Source: Roseomonas populi (lineage in GTDB: Bacteria; Pseudomonadota; Alphaproteobacteria; Acetobacterales; Acetobacteraceae). From it: DNA of 64,000 nucleotides. The position numbers and the translations under genes are program-made. A model generated the notes under the pieces. The model did not search any database and had not been told where the DNA came from. It saw only the letters and a list, made by a program, of their open reading frames with translations. Positions 26,661 through 34,644 of this stretch are shown piece after piece; the first letter of the stretch is position 1; each line of letters opens with the position of its first letter. The stretch covers positions 186,001-250,000 of the forward strand of contig NZ_JANJOU010000002.1 in NCBI RefSeq assembly GCF_024594815.1, written 5' to 3'.

Positions 26661-27224
26661 ATGTTGCAGGTCAGGCGGGCCCGTCCGGAGGATGCGCCCG
26701 CCATAGGAGCGATCCATCGCGCGGCCTGGCAGGACGCCTATCCGGGGATCCTGCCCGATTCCTATCTCATCGGCCTGGATGAGCGGCGGATCGCCGCCGG
26801 CTACCTGCGCGCCATGCTGGCGCGGCGGGGAGGGGAGGCTGTCTTCGTCGCCTGCGCCGAGGACGGCTCGCCGGTGGGCTTCGCATCCGCCGCCCGGGCA
26901 CGGCGAGAAGGCATTGCGGAGGGCGAGATTGAGACCCTCTACATCCTGCCGGACTGGCGGGACCTGGGCATCGGGCGGCGGCTGATGCGGGCCTCCGCGG
27001 CCCATCTCTCAGCCATCGGCTGCGGCTCCGCCATGCTCTGGGTGCTCTCCGGCAATGCGGCGGGCTGGTTCTACCGGCATCTCGGCGGGCGGCCGGTGGG
27101 GCGGGAGATGATCCGCGTCGGTGGTCGTCCCGTGGAGCAGACGGCCGTGCTCTGGAACCCGATCGGCCTTCTGCTGGAGGCTACGGCGGCGACGCGGGAG
27201 CGGGATGCGCGCGGCGAGGGTTGA
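26661..27224 (+). CDS. GNAT family N-acetyltransferase
   Basis: A 187-residue acetyltransferase. The N-terminal VRRARPEDAPAIGAIHRAAW is a typical GNAT beta1-alpha1. The acetyl-CoA-binding motif A is LYILPDWRDLGIGRRLM (about residues 93-109), and MLWVLSGNAAGWFYRHLGGR forms the last strands. It starts at ATG 26661, 15 bases after the methyltransferase gene, so the two are probably co-transcribed. Substrate is unknown; a link to ribosomal protein or RNA modification is only suggested by context. Confidence 0.85.
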   Translation: MLQVRRARPEDAPAIGAIHRAAWQDAYPGILPDSYLIGLDERRIAAGYLRAMLARRGGEAVFVACAEDGSPVGFASAARARREGIAEGEIETLYILPDWRDLGIGRRLMRASAAHLSAIGCGSAMLWVLSGNAAGWFYRHLGGRPVGREMIRVGGRPVEQTAVLWNPIGLLLEATAATRERDARGEG

Positions 27225-27245
27225 AGCCGCCCTGTTTTTGTGGTG

Positions 27246-28850
27246 ATGGCCGCCATGGCCGACACGAATCCCGCTCCTTACGCCAACCAGCCAGGCAGCG
27301 AGCGCCACCAGCGCATCCTGATCCTCGACTTCGGCAGCCAGGTGACCCAGCTCATCGCGCGCCGCCTGCGCGAGGAGGGCGTTTACTGCGAGGTCTGGCC
27401 CTTCACCGCCGACGAGGCCCGCATCCGCGGCTTCGACCCCATGGGTATCGTCCTCTCGGGCGGCCCGGCGAGCGTGACGGAGGGCGCCAGCCCCCGGGCG
27501 CCGCAGGCCGTGTTCGAGATGGGCCTGCCGATCCTCGGCATCTGCTACGGCCAGCAGACCATGTGCGCCCAGCTCGGCGGGCAGGTGGAGGGCAGCGACC
27601 ACCGCGAGTTCGGCCGCGCCCATGTCGAGGTGGCCGATGACTGCGACCTGTTCCACGGCGTCTGGGACAAGGGCTCGCGCGAGCAGGTCTGGATGAGCCA
27701 CGGCGACCGCGTCACGGCCCTGCCGCCCGGCTTCCGGGCCGTGGCGGTGTCGGAGGGCGCGCCCTTCGCGGCCATCGCCGACGACAAGCGCCACTTCTAC
27801 GGCGTGCAGTTCCACCCGGAGGTCGTGCACACCCCGCACGGCCACGCCCTGCTGAAGAACTTCGTGCGCAGGATCTGCGGCGCGACCGGCGACTGGACCA
27901 TGGGCGCCTTCCGAGCCGAGGAGATCGAGCGGATCCGCGCCAAGGTCGGCAAGGGGCGCGTGATCTGCGGGCTGTCCGGTGGCGTCGACTCCTCCGTGGC
28001 AGCGGTGCTGCTGCACGAGGCGATCGGTGACCAGCTCACCTGCATCTACGTCGATCACGGGCTGATGCGGGGCGGGGAGACGGAGCAGGTGCTCTCGACC
28101 TTCCGGGACCGCTTCAACATCAAGCTCGTCCACCGGGACGCCAGCGACCTCTTTCTCGGCGCACTTGCCGGCGTGACCGACCCCGAGGTGAAGCGCAAGA
28201 CGATCGGGCGCCTGTTCATCGAGGTGTTCGAGGAGGAGCAGGCGAAGATCGGCGGCGCCGACTTCCTGGCCCAGGGCACGCTCTACCCGGACGTGATCGA
28301 GAGCGTCTCCGCCACCGGCGGCCCCTCCGTGACGATCAAGTCCCACCACAATGTCGGCGGCCTGCCGGAGGGCATGCGGATGCGGCTGGTGGAGCCGCTG
28401 CGCGAGCTGTTCAAGGACGAGGTGCGGGCGCTGGGCCGTGAGCTCGGCATGCCTGAGGCCATCGTCGGCCGCCACCCCTTCCCGGGGCCGGGCCTGGCCA
28501 TCCGCATCCCCGGCGAGGTGACGCGGGAGAAGGTGCAGATCCTCCAGAAGGCCGACGCGATCTTCCTGGAGGAGATCCGCGCCGCGGGCCTCTACGACGC
28601 CATCTGGCAGGCCTTCGCCGTGCTGCTGCCCGTGCGGACCGTGGGCGTGATGGGCGACGGCCGCACCTATGACCAGGCCTGCGCCCTGCGGGCCGTGACG
28701 AGCACGGACGGGATGACCGCCGACGTCTATCCCTTCGAGATCGCCTTCCTCACCCGCGTCTGCAACCGCATCGTCAACGAGGTCAGGGGCATCAACCGCG
28801 TGGCCTACGACGTGACGAGCAAGCCCCCCGGCACGATCGAGTGGGAATGA
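27246..28850 (+). CDS. guaA: GMP synthase (glutamine-hydrolysing)
   Basis: A 534-residue two-domain enzyme that aminates XMP to GMP. The class I glutamine amidotransferase domain (about residues 22-212) has nucleophile Cys in [10 protein letters not shown] (about 102) and the His/Glu pair in [11 protein letters not shown]. The ATP pyrophosphatase has the PP-loop [14 protein letters not shown] (about 246). The dimerisation domain ends correctly with KPPGTIEWE. Starts at 27246 and 27255 are both possible and no clear ribosome site separates them; a GTG at 27240 is less likely. The gene is separated from guaB by two intervening genes. Confidence 0.97.
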   Translation: MAAMADTNPAPYANQPGSERHQRILILDFGSQVTQLIARRLREEGVYCEVWPFTADEARIRGFDPMGIVLSGGPASVTEGASPRAPQAVFEMGLPILGICYGQQTMCAQLGGQVEGSDHREFGRAHVEVADDCDLFHGVWDKGSREQVWMSHGDRVTALPPGFRAVAVSEGAPFAAIADDKRHFYGVQFHPEVVHTPHGHALLKNFVRRICGATGDWTMGAFRAEEIERIRAKVGKGRVICGLSGGVDSSVAAVLLHEAIGDQLTCIYVDHGLMRGGETEQVLSTFRDRFNIKLVHRDASDLFLGALAGVTDPEVKRKTIGRLFIEVFEEEQAKIGGADFLAQGTLYPDVIESVSATGGPSVTIKSHHNVGGLPEGMRMRLVEPLRELFKDEVRALGRELGMPEAIVGRHPFPGPGLAIRIPGEVTREKVQILQKADAIFLEEIRAAGLYDAIWQAFAVLLPVRTVGVMGDGRTYDQACALRAVTSTDGMTADVYPFEIAFLTRVCNRIVNEVRGINRVAYDVTSKPPGTIEWE

Positions 28851-28872
28851 CCGGGGCAGGGCAGGGCGCCGC

Positions 28873-29288
28873 GTGATCCGCCGCCCGGCCCTTCCGACCG
28901 GGCGTTTTCTTCGCACTGGTACGGCGCTGCTTCCGCTCGTCCTCGCCGTCCCGTCCGTGGGGGCAGCGCAGGACGCACCCGGCACTCCCTTCGACACGCG
29001 CCGGGATCCCGGCTTCGGCGATGCGCGCCCGACCCTCGCGCTGCTTCTGGCCAGGGCGGCGCCGACCCCGCGCGGCCCCTGATCCTCTGGCAGGGCCGGG
29101 ACGCCGGCGAGGACGCCCTCCTGCTCTCCAACCGGAACCTCGGCCTCGACGAGGATGTGATCGCGACCGAGGCCGAGGTGGCGGGCAGCACCTATCTCGT
29201 CACGCGCGCCTGGGTGGAGTCGCGCCTGGAAGATTGCGGGAGGATGGGGACGCGCTACACCATCCCGGCCCCCAGGAGGAAACGGTGA
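28873..29288 (+). pseudogene. Secreted hypothetical protein, frameshifted
   Basis: GTG 28873 opens a frame with a clear signal peptide (RTGTALLPLVLAVPSVGAAQD) and a short mature part (FDTRRDPGFGDARPTLA), ending in a TGA at 29080-29082. The -1 frame from about 29035 onward is clearly coding (ADPARPLILWQGRDAGEDAL, NRNLGLDEDVIATEAEV, TRAWVESRLEDCG) and ends at 29288, overlapping the ATG of the next gene. Joined, they make a protein of about 138 residues. One indel between about 29020 and 29050 explains the break. I do not recognise the family. Confidence 0.6.
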
Positions 29289-29773
29289 TGTCGCGCGCCC
29301 CAGCCCTTGCCTCCTTCCTGGCCCTGCTCCTCGCGGCGCCCCTTTCCGCCGAGGAACCGGGGCGGGCCGACTGGGCGCGCGACCCCGGGACGGGGTGCCG
29401 CTTCCAGGCGCCCGCTTCCCTCGCCTCGGGGCGGGTGTTCTGGACGGGCGACTGCGTGAACGGCCAGGCCACCGGCCACGGCATGCTGCGGCGCCGGGAT
29501 GCCGCCGGCGCCGGCGCCGCCTTCTTCGGTGAGATGCGGGAGGGGGTGCCGGTGATCGGCGTCGTGGAGGTGGAGGGCGGCTACGAGGTCGGCCGCTACC
29601 GCGCGGGCGCGCTGGGTTCCAACAGCATGGACTTCCAGGAGCGGACCGACAGCTTCCGGGCCGCCGCGCGCGCGGCCCGCGCCGTGGCGGCCCGCTTCGC
29701 CGCCGCCGGGAATCCGGGCTCCGCCGCCTTCTACGAGGGCGTGGCGAAGCGGCTGGAACTGCAGGAGGACTGA
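29288..29773 (+). CDS. Secreted MORN-like hypothetical protein
   Basis: A 161-residue protein with signal peptide (ALASFLALLLAAPLSAEE, cleavage near 22). The segment GRVFWTGDCVNGQATGHGML looks like a MORN-type turn (xWxGxxxNGxxxGxG) and is followed by GEMREGVPVIGVVEVEGGYE. Two cysteines (GCRF and GDCVNG) may form a disulphide. The C-terminal third is helical and Ala/Arg-rich. The ATG overlaps the TGA of the preceding frame (TGATG), indicating that both belonged to one translated unit. Function unknown. Confidence 0.65.
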   Translation: MSRAPALASFLALLLAAPLSAEEPGRADWARDPGTGCRFQAPASLASGRVFWTGDCVNGQATGHGMLRRRDAAGAGAAFFGEMREGVPVIGVVEVEGGYEVGRYRAGALGSNSMDFQERTDSFRAAARAARAVAARFAAAGNPGSAAFYEGVAKRLELQED

Positions 29774-29864
29774 GGCAGGCCTCCGGCAGGGCTGGGAGAA
29801 CGGCCCTCGGCAGGCGAGGATGGGCGTTCGCCCGGCAGCTTCGGGCGCATCGGAGGACACGCCC

Positions 29865-30878
29865 ATGCTCAAGACCATCCTGGCCGCTGGACTGGCGGCG
29901 CTTCTCGCCGTTCCGGCCCTGGCGCAGCCCGCGCCGGACACGGTGGCCGCCATCCGCGCGCGGGGTTCCCTCATCTGCGGCGTGACGCCCAACTCGGCCG
30001 GGTTCGGCACGCCGGACAGCCGGGGCGAGTGGCACGGCATCGACGTGGATTCTTGCCGCGCCATAGCCGTGGCGGTTCTGGGCGACGCGAAGAAGGTGCG
30101 CTTCGTGCCCGCCAGCACGGCGCAGCGCTTCACCATGCTGCAATCCGGCGAGATCGACGTCCTCGCCCGCGTGACGACCTGGAGCATGGCGCGCGAGGGC
30201 GCCCTGGGCCTGGCCTTCGCGAGCATCAACGTCTTCGACGGCCAGGGCTTCCTGGTGAAGTCCGATGCGGGCATCACGAGTGCCCGCCAGCTTGACGGCG
30301 CGACGATTTGCCTGCTGCCCGGCACGACGAACGAGCTGAACGTCGCGGACTACTTCCGCACCCACAACATGCGCTTCACCCCCGTGGTGATGGACAGCAT
30401 CGAGGAACTGCGCGCCGCCTTCCTCTCCGGCCGCTGCGACAGCTACTCCACCGATGCCTCCGCGCTCGCCTCCTACCGTGCCAGCCACGGGGCGAATGCG
30501 AGCCGCTTCGTCGTGCTGCCCGACATCATCTCGAAGGAGCCGCTCGGCGTCGCCGTTCGCAAGGGGGACTGGCGGTTCTTCGACATGGCGCGCTGGGCCC
30601 ACTTCGCCATGATCACCGCGGAGGAGCTGGGCATCGACAGCCGCAACATCGACAGCTTCGCCAACAGCACGAACCCGGACATTCAGCGCTTCCTCGGCCG
30701 CTCGGGCGATCTCGGGCAGGGGATGGGCATGAGCAACGACTGGGCGGCGCAGATCGTGCGGCAGGTCGGCAACTTCGCGGAGGTGTGGGACCGCAACATG
30801 ACGCCGCTGGGCATCCAGCGCGGCATCAATGCGCTGTGGACCAAGGGCGGGCTGCAATACGCGCCGCCGCTGCGCTGA
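29865..30878 (+). CDS. Polar amino acid ABC transporter substrate-binding protein (AapJ/GltI-like)
   Basis: A 337-residue type 2 periplasmic binding protein with signal peptide (TILAAGLAALLAVPALAQP). Family marks include IRARGSLICGVTPNSAGFGT, GEWHGIDVDSCRAIAVAVLG, RFTMLQSGEIDVLARVTTWS and CDSYSTDASALASYRA. The closing NIDSFANSTNPDIQRFLG and WDRNMTPLGIQRGINALW are typical of the AapJ group (general L-amino acids). ATG 29865 has GGAGG upstream. No permease or ATPase genes are adjacent, so the rest of the transporter is elsewhere. Confidence 0.9.
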   Translation: MLKTILAAGLAALLAVPALAQPAPDTVAAIRARGSLICGVTPNSAGFGTPDSRGEWHGIDVDSCRAIAVAVLGDAKKVRFVPASTAQRFTMLQSGEIDVLARVTTWSMAREGALGLAFASINVFDGQGFLVKSDAGITSARQLDGATICLLPGTTNELNVADYFRTHNMRFTPVVMDSIEELRAAFLSGRCDSYSTDASALASYRASHGANASRFVVLPDIISKEPLGVAVRKGDWRFFDMARWAHFAMITAEELGIDSRNIDSFANSTNPDIQRFLGRSGDLGQGMGMSNDWAAQIVRQVGNFAEVWDRNMTPLGIQRGINALWTKGGLQYAPPLR

Positions 30879-30914
30879 GGGCGCCCCCGGGCTGTGGATT
30901 ACGGGGATCACGGG

Positions 30915-30928
30915 GAGGCTTCGGCCTC
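30915..30928 (+). terminator. UUCG-capped stem-loop after the ABC receptor gene
   Basis: GAGGC-TTCG-GCCTC is a short stem with the very stable UUCG loop, 37 bases after the receptor stop and followed by ACAAAAATG. It could end the upstream transcript or be the first element of the nrdA leader. Confidence 0.4.
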
Positions 30929-30934
30929 ACAAAA

Positions 30935-31051
30935 ATGTTCACCTTTGATGACACTCTGAAGGAGGTCCGGCGACTCGCTGAAAATGTGCGAGTCGTCGTG
31001 CGCAACCCATCCGGCCGTGGCGTTTTCGCCACGGCAACCTCCCACATCTAG
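30935..31051 (+). CDS. Possible 38-residue small protein in the nrdA leader
   Basis: ATG 30935 opens a 38-codon frame starting MFTFDDTLKEVRRLAENVRV and ending FATATSHI. The translation looks protein-like (amphipathic start, balanced composition). Third-position GC is lower than in neighbouring genes, and the frame contains two perfect hairpins, so the sequence may be selected for RNA structure instead. A GGGAGG lies 16 bases upstream, inside the UUCG hairpin. It is about 90 bases before nrdA. Confidence 0.3.
   Translation: MFTFDDTLKEVRRLAENVRVVVRNPSGRGVFATATSHI
30971..31035 (+). promoter_or_regulatory. Two consecutive perfect hairpins upstream of nrdA
   Basis: The first hairpin is CGACTCGC / GCGAGTCG (30971-30978 with 30988-30995), loop TGAAAATGT. 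The second is GCCGTGGCG / CGCCACGGC (31014-31022 with 31027-31035), loop TTTT. Both are perfect and spaced 18 bases apart. A perfect anti-SD complement, AAGGAGGT (30959-30966), lies just before. If the nrdA transcript starts upstream of them, they form a structured leader that could act in attenuation or RNA stability. No known riboswitch consensus (such as the cobalamin box) was recognised. Confidence 0.45.
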
Positions 31052-31069
31052 CGTTCGTTCTCCCTGGGC

Positions 31070-31085
31070 CACGCGATATCTTGTG
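31070..31085. promoter_or_regulatory. NrdR-box-like palindrome before nrdA
   Basis: CACGCGATATCTTGTG is a 16-base imperfect dyad (6 of 8 pairs match) with CAC...GTG ends and an AT-rich centre, as in NrdR boxes of ribonucleotide reductase promoters. It lies 53 bases before the nrdA ATG. Known alphaproteobacterial sites usually come in pairs; no strong second copy was found (a weak candidate is ACACTCTGAAGGAGGT near 30951). Confidence 0.3.
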
Positions 31086-31138
31086 CGGCCAGCGTCCCAG
31101 AGGCATCCTCCGCCGCGGGGGAATTCAGGGGTTTCGAG

Positions 31139-32995
31139 ATGTTTGATGCCATCCAGCTTGAGGGCCATGGCCAGGTTCAGGTCGACCGCTCGCGCGACGC
31201 CCTGCTGACCGCGTTCGGCAAGGACACGCTGAGCGACCGCTACCTCATGCCCGGCGAATCGTATCAGGACCTCTTCGCCCGTGTTGCCAGTGCGTATGGC
31301 GACGACGCGGCGCATGCCCAGCGAATTTACGATTACATCTCGAAGCTCTGGTTCATGCCCGCCACCCCCGTGCTGTCCAACGGCGGCACAAAGCGCGGCC
31401 TGCCGATTTCCTGCTTCCTGAACGAGGCGGATGACAGCCTCGACGACATCGTCGGCCTCTGGAACGAGAACGTGGCGCTCGCCTCCAAGGGCGGCGGCAT
31501 CGGCTCCTACTGGGGCAACCTCCGCTCCATCGGTGAGAAGGTCGGGCAGAACGGGAAGACCTCCGGCATCATCCCCTTCATCCGGGTGATGGACAGCCTG
31601 ACCCTCGCCATCTCTCAGGGCTCGCTGCGCCGCGGCTCGGCCGCCGTTTACCTGCCGATCTCCCACCCGGAGATCGAGGAGTTCATCGACATCCGCCGCC
31701 CGACCGGCGGCGACCCGAATCGCAAGGCGCTGAACCTCCACCACGGCATCCTGATCCCCGACGCCTTCATGCGCGCCGTGGAGGCCGACGAGGAGTGGGC
31801 GCTGACATCGCCCAAGGACGGCTCGGTGATCCGCAAGATCTCCGCTCGCGGCCTCTGGATCCGCCTGCTCACCGCTCGCATGGAGCAGGGCGAGCCCTAC
31901 ATCATCTACTCGGACCACGTGAACCGGGCGATGCCGGAGCACCACAAGCTCGCCGGCCTGGAGGTGAAGACCTCCAACCTCTGCTCCGAGATCACGCTGC
32001 CCACCGGCCGCGACCACCACGGCCGCGCCCGCACCGCCGTGTGCTGCCTCTCCTCCCTGAACCTCGAGACTTGGTTCGAGTGGAAGGACGAGCCGCGCTT
32101 CATCCCGGACGTGATGCGCTTCCTGGACAACGTGCTGCAGTCCTTCATCGAGACGGCGCCGGACAGCATGGCGAAGGCGAAGTACAGCGCCATGCGCGAG
32201 CGCTCCGTCGGGCTCGGCGTGATGGGTTTCCACTCCTTCCTGCAGTCCCAGAACGTGCCGTTCGAGAGCGTGGTGGCGAAGGTCTGGAACATCCGGATGT
32301 TCAAGCACATCCGCGCCCAGGCGGATGTCGCGAGCCGCGAGCTGGCCGCCGAGCGCGGGCCCTGCCCGGACGCCGCCGAGTACGGCATCATGGAGCGGTT
32401 CTCGAACAAGATCGCCATCGCGCCGACGGCCAGCATCAGCATCATCTGCGGCGGGGCGTCCCCTGGCATCGAGCCGATCGCGGCGAACGTCTATAACCAC
32501 AAGACGCTCTCCGGCTCCTTCATCGTGCGGAACCCGTACCTGCAGAAGGTGTTGGCGAAGCACGGGCGCGATGACGACGAGACCTGGACCTCTGTCACCG
32601 TCACCAAGGGCTCCGTGCAGCACCTGGACTTCCTGACCCAGCAGGAGAAGGACGTGTTCAAGACGGCCTTCGAGCTGGACCAGCGCTGGGTGGTGGAGCA
32701 CGGGGCGGACCGCGCGGCCTATATCTGCCAGAGCCAGTCGCTGAACCTCTTCCTGCCCGCCAACATCCACAAGCGTGACCTGCACCAGATCCACTTCCAG
32801 GCCTGGAAGAAGGGCGTGAAGTCGCTCTACTACTGCCGCTCCCTCTCCATCCAGCGCGCGGACACGATCAGCGAGAAGGTGGCCGTGCAGCCGAAGCTCG
32901 GCTTCGCCGCGAACGACGCGGAGGCGCCGCTGCCGCTGGTGGCTGCAGCGCCCGCCGAGAGCACGAACTACGAGGAATGCCTCGCCTGCCAGTGA
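31139..32995 (+). CDS. nrdA: Ribonucleoside-diphosphate reductase alpha subunit (class I)
   Basis: A 618-residue catalytic subunit that reduces ribonucleotides to deoxyribonucleotides. The ten-stranded barrel motifs are visible: LPISCFLNEADDS with the first redox Cys, SKGGGIGSYWGNLRS, NLCSEITLPT with the radical Cys (Asn-x-Cys-x-Glu), AVCCLSSLNLE with the second redox Cys, and the tyrosine pair in KSLYYCRSLS. The C-terminal ECLACQ is the CxxC shuttle. There is no N-terminal ATP-cone (about 90 residues shorter at that end than E. coli NrdA), so dATP inhibition through that domain is absent. nrdB follows after 149 bases. Confidence 0.95.
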   Translation: MFDAIQLEGHGQVQVDRSRDALLTAFGKDTLSDRYLMPGESYQDLFARVASAYGDDAAHAQRIYDYISKLWFMPATPVLSNGGTKRGLPISCFLNEADDSLDDIVGLWNENVALASKGGGIGSYWGNLRSIGEKVGQNGKTSGIIPFIRVMDSLTLAISQGSLRRGSAAVYLPISHPEIEEFIDIRRPTGGDPNRKALNLHHGILIPDAFMRAVEADEEWALTSPKDGSVIRKISARGLWIRLLTARMEQGEPYIIYSDHVNRAMPEHHKLAGLEVKTSNLCSEITLPTGRDHHGRARTAVCCLSSLNLETWFEWKDEPRFIPDVMRFLDNVLQSFIETAPDSMAKAKYSAMRERSVGLGVMGFHSFLQSQNVPFESVVAKVWNIRMFKHIRAQADVASRELAAERGPCPDAAEYGIMERFSNKIAIAPTASISIICGGASPGIEPIAANVYNHKTLSGSFIVRNPYLQKVLAKHGRDDDETWTSVTVTKGSVQHLDFLTQQEKDVFKTAFELDQRWVVEHGADRAAYICQSQSLNLFLPANIHKRDLHQIHFQAWKKGVKSLYYCRSLSIQRADTISEKVAVQPKLGFAANDAEAPLPLVAAAPAESTNYEECLACQ

Positions 32996-33042
32996 GGCTC
33001 CCTTCCTTGCCTTATCGTGATCTGACGTAACGAGGTGTGATT

Positions 33043-33065
33043 CGACCGCCGGCCGCCGGCGGTCG
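33043..33065. terminator. Perfect 10-bp stem-loop between nrdA and nrdB
   Basis: CGACCGCCGG / CCGGCGGTCG with a CCG loop lies in the 149-base gap, 47 bases after the nrdA stop and 79 before nrdB. It could reduce read-through, protect the 3' end of nrdA mRNA or set the nrdA:nrdB ratio. Confidence 0.4.
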
Positions 33066-33144
33066 CACGCTCTTGCCATCCCGGCGGGTGCCTGCCCCGC
33101 CGGGGAACCCTTTCGAACGCCCATCGCCCATCAGGAAGCCTGCC

Positions 33145-34212
33145 ATGCCCGACGGCGCCATCACTCCCGACGAGCTGCCCGTGCAGTTCGACCTGCTGAC
33201 GGCCAACCCCGTCTACAAGCCCTTCCGCTATCCGTGGGCCTACGAGGCGTGGCTGACCCAGCAGCGCGTGCACTGGCTGCCGGAAGAGGTGCCGATGGCG
33301 GACGACGTGAAGGATTGGCAGAAGACCCTCACGCCCGGCGAGCGCAACCTGCTCACCCAGATTTTCCGCTTCTTCACGCAGGCGGATGTCGAGGTGAACA
33401 ACTGCTACATGAAGCATTACAGCCAGGTCTTTAAGCCGACCGAGGTGCTGATGATGCTCTCGGCCTTCTCGAACATCGAGACGATCCACATCGCGGCCTA
33501 CAGCCACCTGCTCGACACCATCGGCATGCCGGAGCTCGAGTACTCGGCCTTCCTCAAGTACAAGGAGATGAAGGACAAGTACGACTACATGCAGAACTTC
33601 TCGGTCGAGAATAAGACCGAGATCGCGAAGACGCTGGCCGCCTTCGGCGCCTTCACCGAGGGGCTGCAGCTCTTCGCCTCCTTCGCCATCCTCATGAACT
33701 TCCCGCGCCACAACAAGATGAAGGGGATGGGCCAGATCGTCTCCTGGTCCGTGCGCGACGAGACGCTGCACTGCCTCTCCGTGATCCGCCTCTTCCGCAC
33801 CTTCGTGCAGGAGAACCCGGAGATCTGGACGGAGGAGCTGCGCCGCGACCTCTACCTGATCTGCGCGACCATCGTGGACCACGAGGACGCCTTCATCGAC
33901 CTGGCCTTCAACATGGGCGCGGTGGAAGGGCTGAACGCGGAGGAGACCAAGACCTACATCCGCTTCATCGCCGACCGCCGCCTGCAGCAGCTGGGCCTGG
34001 AGCCGCTCTACCACATCGAGAAGAACCCGCTGCCCTGGCTCGACGAGATGCTGAACGCGGTGGAGCACACCAACTTCTTCGAGAATCGGGCGACGGAGTA
34101 CTCCCGCGCCTCCACCCAGGGCACGTGGGAGGAGGCCTTCGCTGATCATGCCTTCAACGGCTCCCCCCAGCCGACCGGCGAGATCGCGTTCGGCGAGCCC
34201 GCGCGGCACTGA
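33145..34212 (+). CDS. nrdB: Ribonucleoside-diphosphate reductase beta subunit (class I)
   Basis: A 355-residue ferritin-like radical-generating subunit. Metal-ligand helices are recognisable: FFTQADVEVNNCYMKHY (first carboxylate), NIETIHIAAYSHLL (Glu-x-x-His, then radical Tyr four residues after His, as in E. coli Tyr122), FGAFTEGLQLFASFA (Glu) and SWSVRDETLHCLS (Glu-x-x-His). The tyrosine suggests a class Ia type radical. The C-terminal segment that docks on NrdA (TGEIAFGEPARH) is shorter than usual. ATG 33145 is preferred over an upstream in-frame start at 33037, whose extension is Pro/Arg-rich and spans the hairpin. Confidence 0.95.
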   Translation: MPDGAITPDELPVQFDLLTANPVYKPFRYPWAYEAWLTQQRVHWLPEEVPMADDVKDWQKTLTPGERNLLTQIFRFFTQADVEVNNCYMKHYSQVFKPTEVLMMLSAFSNIETIHIAAYSHLLDTIGMPELEYSAFLKYKEMKDKYDYMQNFSVENKTEIAKTLAAFGAFTEGLQLFASFAILMNFPRHNKMKGMGQIVSWSVRDETLHCLSVIRLFRTFVQENPEIWTEELRRDLYLICATIVDHEDAFIDLAFNMGAVEGLNAEETKTYIRFIADRRLQQLGLEPLYHIEKNPLPWLDEMLNAVEHTNFFENRATEYSRASTQGTWEEAFADHAFNGSPQPTGEIAFGEPARH

Positions 34213-34368
34213 GAGGGGCGGGCCGCCGCGGATTCATCGTATACAGGAAGCCTTTATGGCCCTGGCCCGTTTCCGATCCTGCTCCGGGCAGCTATGCTGA
34301 GACATGCCCTTGCAGGATTCGGCTACCCGTCCGGGTGCCGGTTCGCGGAGTGGGAGGCGGCAACAGGT

Positions 34369-34644
34369 ATGGCTGCGGATGAGCCAGATGGACCAAGACC
34401 GACGGGGCGGGCCCCGTCGGCGCCTCGTCATACTCGCCGCCTGACCGACAAGATCCTCATCGCCTTCCATCACGCCTGCGACCAGGGAGACTACGAGGTG
34501 GCGGAGGAGATGCTCCGCATCCTCGAGATGATGATCCGGCGCCGGACCATCTCCCCCGACGTGAACCGGCGCAAGAACATGGAGAGCCTGGTGGCAGCGC
34601 ATGAGCGGCTCTGGCTCCTGCGGCACCCCGAGAAAGACGTCTAG
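34369..34644 (+). CDS. Conserved hypothetical alphaproteobacterial protein
   Basis: A 91-residue protein with a disordered N-terminus (about 1-25) and a helical core: RLTDKILIAFHHACDQGDYE, EMLRILEMMIRRR and KNMESLVAAHERLWLLRH. The core resembles small helical proteins found next to methyltransferase genes in related alphaproteobacteria; I recall the pattern but know no function. ATG 34369 follows GGGAGG at 11 bases; a start at 34294 would add 25 residues. Its TAG and the TAG of the opposite gene share the palindrome CTAG (34641-34644). Confidence 0.7.
   Translation: MAADEPDGPRPTGRAPSAPRHTRRLTDKILIAFHHACDQGDYEVAEEMLRILEMMIRRRTISPDVNRRKNMESLVAAHERLWLLRHPEKDV

Noticed and set aside
27009-30911. 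A minus-strand open frame of 1300 codons across guaA and its neighbours
   Set aside because: It is antisense to clear guaA, and its translation is His/Arg/Gln-rich with no family signature; typical of GC-rich genomes.
30879-31138. Cobalamin riboswitch before nrdA
   Set aside because: The conserved B12-box sequence is absent and the stems are simple hairpins.
30908-33124. A minus-strand open frame opposite nrdA
   Set aside because: Same reason: nrdA on the + strand has every class I signature and the antisense frame has none.
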